This document shows, piece by piece, positions 61,465 through 64,000 of a stretch of 64,000 nucleotides of DNA. The stretch spans positions 682,001 through 746,000 of the forward strand of contig NZ_JAEUXJ010000001.1 in assembly GCF_016775475.1 (NCBI RefSeq), in the 5' to 3' direction. The translations under genes and the position numbers were made by a program. The DNA comes from Belnapia mucosa (GTDB lineage: Bacteria; Pseudomonadota; Alphaproteobacteria; Acetobacterales; Acetobacteraceae). Positions within the stretch are counted from its first letter, which is position 1. Every line of letters begins with the position of its first letter. Under the pieces are notes generated by a model. It made no database searches. It was given only the letters and a program-made list of their open reading frames with translations, and was not told where the DNA came from.

Positions 61465-62604
61465 TCATCGGGGGGCACCTTCGGCGAGGGAGGCGATCAT
61501 CCGCGCCACGAGTTTGATTTCGCTGCGGATCTCGCTGGTCGCCTGGGCCCGGCCCTGGGCCACCTCCTCGACCAGCCGGGCGAGATACATCTCGGCATTG
61601 CGGAGATGGCCGCGGACAGCCTCGTCCTCTCCGCCCTGCGCCTCGGCCAGCCGCGCCAGGGCCGGGCCGAGCTGGGCCTGCTGCTCGGCGACGCGCAGCA
61701 TCAGCGCCTGCCCGCTTCGCATCTGGTCCGACAGGGCGGTCAGCCGCTCGGTCAGGGTCAGCAGGGCATGGCCGGTCTGCGCCCGGCCTTCCTCGCCGCG
61801 GGCTAGGATGCGCTGAAGGCCTTCGAGGTTCTCCGCCGTCTGCTCCAGCAGGGCCTGGACATAGGCGGGGATCGGCGCGCCCTCGCCGCCGGCATCGCCG
61901 AGCACGCCGGAGGAGAGGCGGGTCAGGCCGGCCAGCCATTCCTCCAGCTCGTTATAGAAGCGGTTCTGCGCCTGCCCGGCCGTGAGGTCGAGAAAGCCCA
62001 GCACCAGCGCCCCGGCCAGGCCGAGCATCGAGGAGGAGAAGGCCGTGCCCATGCCCCGCAGCGGCTGGGCCAGCCCCGTCTTCAGCTGGTTGAAGAGCTG
62101 GTTGAGATCGCCCGACCCGACCGACATTCCCCCGATCACCTCGGAGACCGAGCCGATGGTCAGCAGCAGGCCCCAGAAGGTGCCGAGCAGGCCGAGGAAG
62201 ATCAGCAGCCCGGTCATGTAGCGCGACAGCTCCCGCGACTCGTCGAGGCGGGAGGCGATGCCGTCCAGCACGCTCCGCATCGCCGGCGCCGAGAGCGAGA
62301 GCCGGTCGGAGCGCCGGGCGGAGAACATGCTGGCCATCGGGCCCAGCAGCCGCGGCGCCGGCTGGGCCGGAGCGCCGAGCCGGGGCGCGCGGAAATTCTC
62401 GAGCCAGGCGACCTCCGGCCGCAGGGTCAGCACCTGCCGCAGGTTCCACACCACGCCGATCAGCAGCACGCCGAGGATGAGCCCGTTCAGCAGCGGGTTG
62501 GAGCCGAAGGCGCCAGCGAGCTGCGGTGCCAGCAGCACGCCGACCGCGAGGACGATCGCCAGGAAGCCGAGCATGCGCCAGAGATAGCGGAGCGGGGGGG
62601 TCAT
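61465..62604 (-). CDS. MotA/TolQ/ExbB-like channel protein with cytoplasmic tail
   Basis: 379 residues. Two N-terminal hydrophobic segments (LGFLAIVLAVGVLLAP, NGLILGVLLIGVVWNL), a cytosolic loop, then two helices with the family pattern: MTGLLIFLGLLGTFWGLLLT and RGMGTAFSSSMLGLAGALVL. The last 150 residues are a helical, charged tail (LEQTAENLEGLQRILARGEE, AQTGHALLTLTERL). It should form the pentameric proton channel with the MotB-like subunit. The start overlaps the upstream OmpA-like gene's stop by 4 bp. Confidence 0.85.
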   Translation of the reverse strand: MTPPLRYLWRMLGFLAIVLAVGVLLAPQLAGAFGSNPLLNGLILGVLLIGVVWNLRQVLTLRPEVAWLENFRAPRLGAPAQPAPRLLGPMASMFSARRSDRLSLSAPAMRSVLDGIASRLDESRELSRYMTGLLIFLGLLGTFWGLLLTIGSVSEVIGGMSVGSGDLNQLFNQLKTGLAQPLRGMGTAFSSSMLGLAGALVLGFLDLTAGQAQNRFYNELEEWLAGLTRLSSGVLGDAGGEGAPIPAYVQALLEQTAENLEGLQRILARGEEGRAQTGHALLTLTERLTALSDQMRSGQALMLRVAEQQAQLGPALARLAEAQGGEDEAVRGHLRNAEMYLARLVEEVAQGRAQATSEIRSEIKLVARMIASLAEGAPR

Positions 62605-63131
62605 CGTTTGGCCTCCGCCAGGGGCGGCTGGACGTCCACCGCATCCACCGCATCGGCGGTGCGGCCCATGGGGCGGATATCAATTCGGGTCGGCGGCAGG
62701 CCGCCGGCGGCAAGCGCCTCCTTCACCGCGATGGCGCGGGCAAGGCTGAGCCGGCGGGCGGAGGAGATATCCGCCACGGGGCCCGAGGCCTGGGCCACCA
62801 GCGTCACCCGGCCAGCGGGCAGGGCGGCGAGCCGGCGGCCGAGCTCGGCCAGGGCGGGGCTGGTCGCGGGCGGCACCGCTTCCGCGCCATTCGGGAAGCG
62901 GAGGCGAAGGCTGCCATCCGGACGCGCCTCCATCCCCTCCGGCAGGCCCGGAAGGGCGGGCGGCAGGGCCAGGCGGGCAGGTGGGGCGGAGCGGGCATTG
63001 AGGTCGGCCGGGTCCGGCGGTGTCGCGGCGGGCGGCGCGGGCATGGCATCGTCCTCGGCCGGGCCGGGTTGGGCCGCGGCCGGCAGCGCCAGGGCGGCCA
63101 GCAAAAGGAAGGCAATGGGGCGCAGCGTCAC
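62601..63131 (-). CDS. Small exported OmpA-like protein
   Basis: 176 residues from GTG 63131 (TTG 63140 possible): signal TLRPIAFLLLAALALPAAAQ, a Pro-rich linker, and a 90-residue domain RLRFPNGAEAVPPATSPALA, LPAGRVTLVAQASGPVADIS, ARRLSLARAIAVKEALAAGG, PPTRIDIRPMG that resembles OmpA/MotB C-terminal folds (strand, long helix with R-SLARA, strand). It lacks the NxxLSxxRA peptidoglycan pattern in full. Periplasmic partner of the downstream channel pair is a fair guess. Confidence 0.75.
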   Translation of the reverse strand: MTLRPIAFLLLAALALPAAAQPGPAEDDAMPAPPAATPPDPADLNARSAPPARLALPPALPGLPEGMEARPDGSLRLRFPNGAEAVPPATSPALAELGRRLAALPAGRVTLVAQASGPVADISSARRLSLARAIAVKEALAAGGLPPTRIDIRPMGRTADAVDAVDVQPPLAEAKR

Positions 63132-63178
63132 ACCGGCCAAACTAGGCCAGGGTCACGGGCGCGTCCATTGCGCCCGCT

Positions 63179-64000
63179 TCACGACGACTGGCGGTTGCGG
63201 CTGGCCTCGGCGGCGGCGATGCCTTCGGCGACCACGTCGCGCAGCTTGCCCTGCAGGGCCTGGTTGCCGGCGACGACATTGCCCGAAGGGTAGGGCTCGC
63301 CACCCTCGGGATCGGTGGCGAAGCCCCCGGCTTCCCGCACCATGATCAGCCCGGCGGCCATGTCCCAGGGCTTCAGCCCCAGCTCCCAGAAGCCGTCATA
63401 GCGGCCGGCGGCCACCCAGGCGAGGTCGAGCGCCGCGGCGCCGAAGCGGCGAATGCCCGCCACCTGCGGCATCAGCCGGGCAAGGGTATGGCTGAACTCG
63501 GCCCGGCGCGGCGCGGCGGCGAAGGGGATGCCGGTGGCAAACAGCGCATCCCGGAACTCCTTCCGGCCCGAGACCCGCAGCCGCCGGTCGTTCAGGAAGG
63601 CGCCCATGCCGCGCTCCGCCCAGAACAACTCATTGGCGGCCGGGTTGTAGACCACGCCGGCGACGATCTCGGAGCGGTTGGCGTCCACCCGCCGCTCGAT
63701 CCCGACGCTGATCGCCCAATGCGGAATGCCGTGCAGGAAGTTCGAGGTGCCGTCGAGCGGATCGACCACCCAGCGCCATTCCCAATCCTCGGCACCATGG
63801 GCGCCGCTTTCCTCCATCAGGAAGGCGAAATTGGGCCGTGCCCGGCCGAGATCCTGCCGCAGCGTCTCCTCGGCGCGGAGATCGGCCTGGGAGACGAAAT
63901 CCCCGGGCCCCTTGGACGAGACCTGAAGCTGCTCGACCTCGGCGAAGTCGCGCAGCAACCGGCGCCCGGCCTTCTGCACGGCCGAGACGACGACATTGAG
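63179..64000 (-). CDS. suhB: Inositol monophosphatase family protein (SuhB-like), 5' end beyond window
   Basis: At least 273 residues, open to base 64000. The Mg2+-dependent phosphatase motifs are FLMEESGAHG (Glu), WRWVVDPLDGTSNFLHGIP (Asp-Pro-Leu-Asp-Gly) and LGLKPWDMAAGLIMVREAGG. The N-terminal LNVVVSAVQKAGRRLLRDF at the window edge matches SuhB-type proteins, whose start lies about ten codons further on, so the internal GTG at 63979 is not the true start. It hydrolyses inositol-phosphate-like esters; SuhB also binds RNA polymerase in enterics. First visible gene of the cluster with the MotAB-like pair. Confidence 0.9.
   Translation of the reverse strand, partial: LNVVVSAVQKAGRRLLRDFAEVEQLQVSSKGPGDFVSQADLRAEETLRQDLGRARPNFAFLMEESGAHGAEDWEWRWVVDPLDGTSNFLHGIPHWAISVGIERRVDANRSEIVAGVVYNPAANELFWAERGMGAFLNDRRLRVSGRKEFRDALFATGIPFAAAPRRAEFSHTLARLMPQVAGIRRFGAAALDLAWVAAGRYDGFWELGLKPWDMAAGLIMVREAGGFATDPEGGEPYPSGNVVAGNQALQGKLRDVVAEGIAAAEASRNRQSS

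Noticed and set aside
59696..62604. Zorya-type antiphage system (ZorA/ZorB)
   Set aside because: The MotA/MotB-like pair has the right general layout, but no ZorC, ZorD or ZorE gene is adjacent and the neighbours are suhB and an OmpA-like gene.
1..64000. tRNA, rRNA, CRISPR, insertion sequences, prophage or att sites
   Set aside because: Reading of the intergenic spaces and translated frames showed no cloverleaf, regular direct-repeat array, transposase, integrase or phage gene.

Overview
The window is about 64 kb of very GC-rich DNA with tightly packed genes, many GTG and TTG starts and many 1-4 bp stop/start overlaps. Gene content points to an alphaproteobacterium of the Acetobacteraceae, probably Roseomonas-like: seven Bug/TctC periplasmic receptors, several TRAP transporters, an NdvA-type glucan exporter and many small catabolic operons. 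The genus is an inference from gene style. No rRNA, tRNA, CRISPR array, insertion sequence or phage gene was recognised, and no gene-free stretch exceeds 300 bases; it reads as chromosomal metabolic DNA.

Left part (1-11.3 kb): the 5' part of a gamma-glutamyltransferase gene preceded by an extradiol-dioxygenase-like VOC gene and an unrecognised 500-residue protein; a lone rutA divergent from a polysaccharide deacetylase; a Bug receptor with a structured leader, a second gamma-glutamyltransferase and a GntR/FCD regulator; a thioesterase; a D-erythronate-dehydrogenase-like epimerase divergent from diaminopropionate ammonia-lyase.

Middle (11.3-31.4 kb): a complete ugpBAEC glycerol-3-phosphate importer behind a good PHO-box candidate, followed by a Bug receptor; a LivK-type receptor; quinone oxidoreductase, EamA exporter and alpha/beta hydrolase; a TRAP transporter with fused DctQM opposite an acyl-CoA synthetase coupled to a PPC-domain gene; a metallophosphoesterase; an SDR with a lipoprotein signal; a 3-methyladenine glycosylase; a gamma-glutamylcyclotransferase; and an RTX calcium-binding protein.

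Right-middle (31.4-45 kb): an SDR and an M20 peptidase converge; then come a TauD-like and an Asp/Glu-racemase-like protein, both apparently without catalytic residues; a tandem array of four Bug receptor genes; an NdvA-like exporter; a CBS protein; and a three-gene TRAP operon closed by a strong terminator.

Right (45-64 kb): a frameshifted Na+/H+ antiporter; an IsdG-like monooxygenase with an SDR; a full tctCBA operon divergent from a five-gene coupled operon (M20 amidohydrolase, creatininase-type hydrolase, two PanE-like reductases, VOC protein), the best candidate here for an undescribed uptake-and-catabolism system; cytochrome b561; an orphan OmpR-type regulator; and a suhB-OmpA-MotA/ExbB-MotB cluster that looks like a non-flagellar ion-driven envelope machine.
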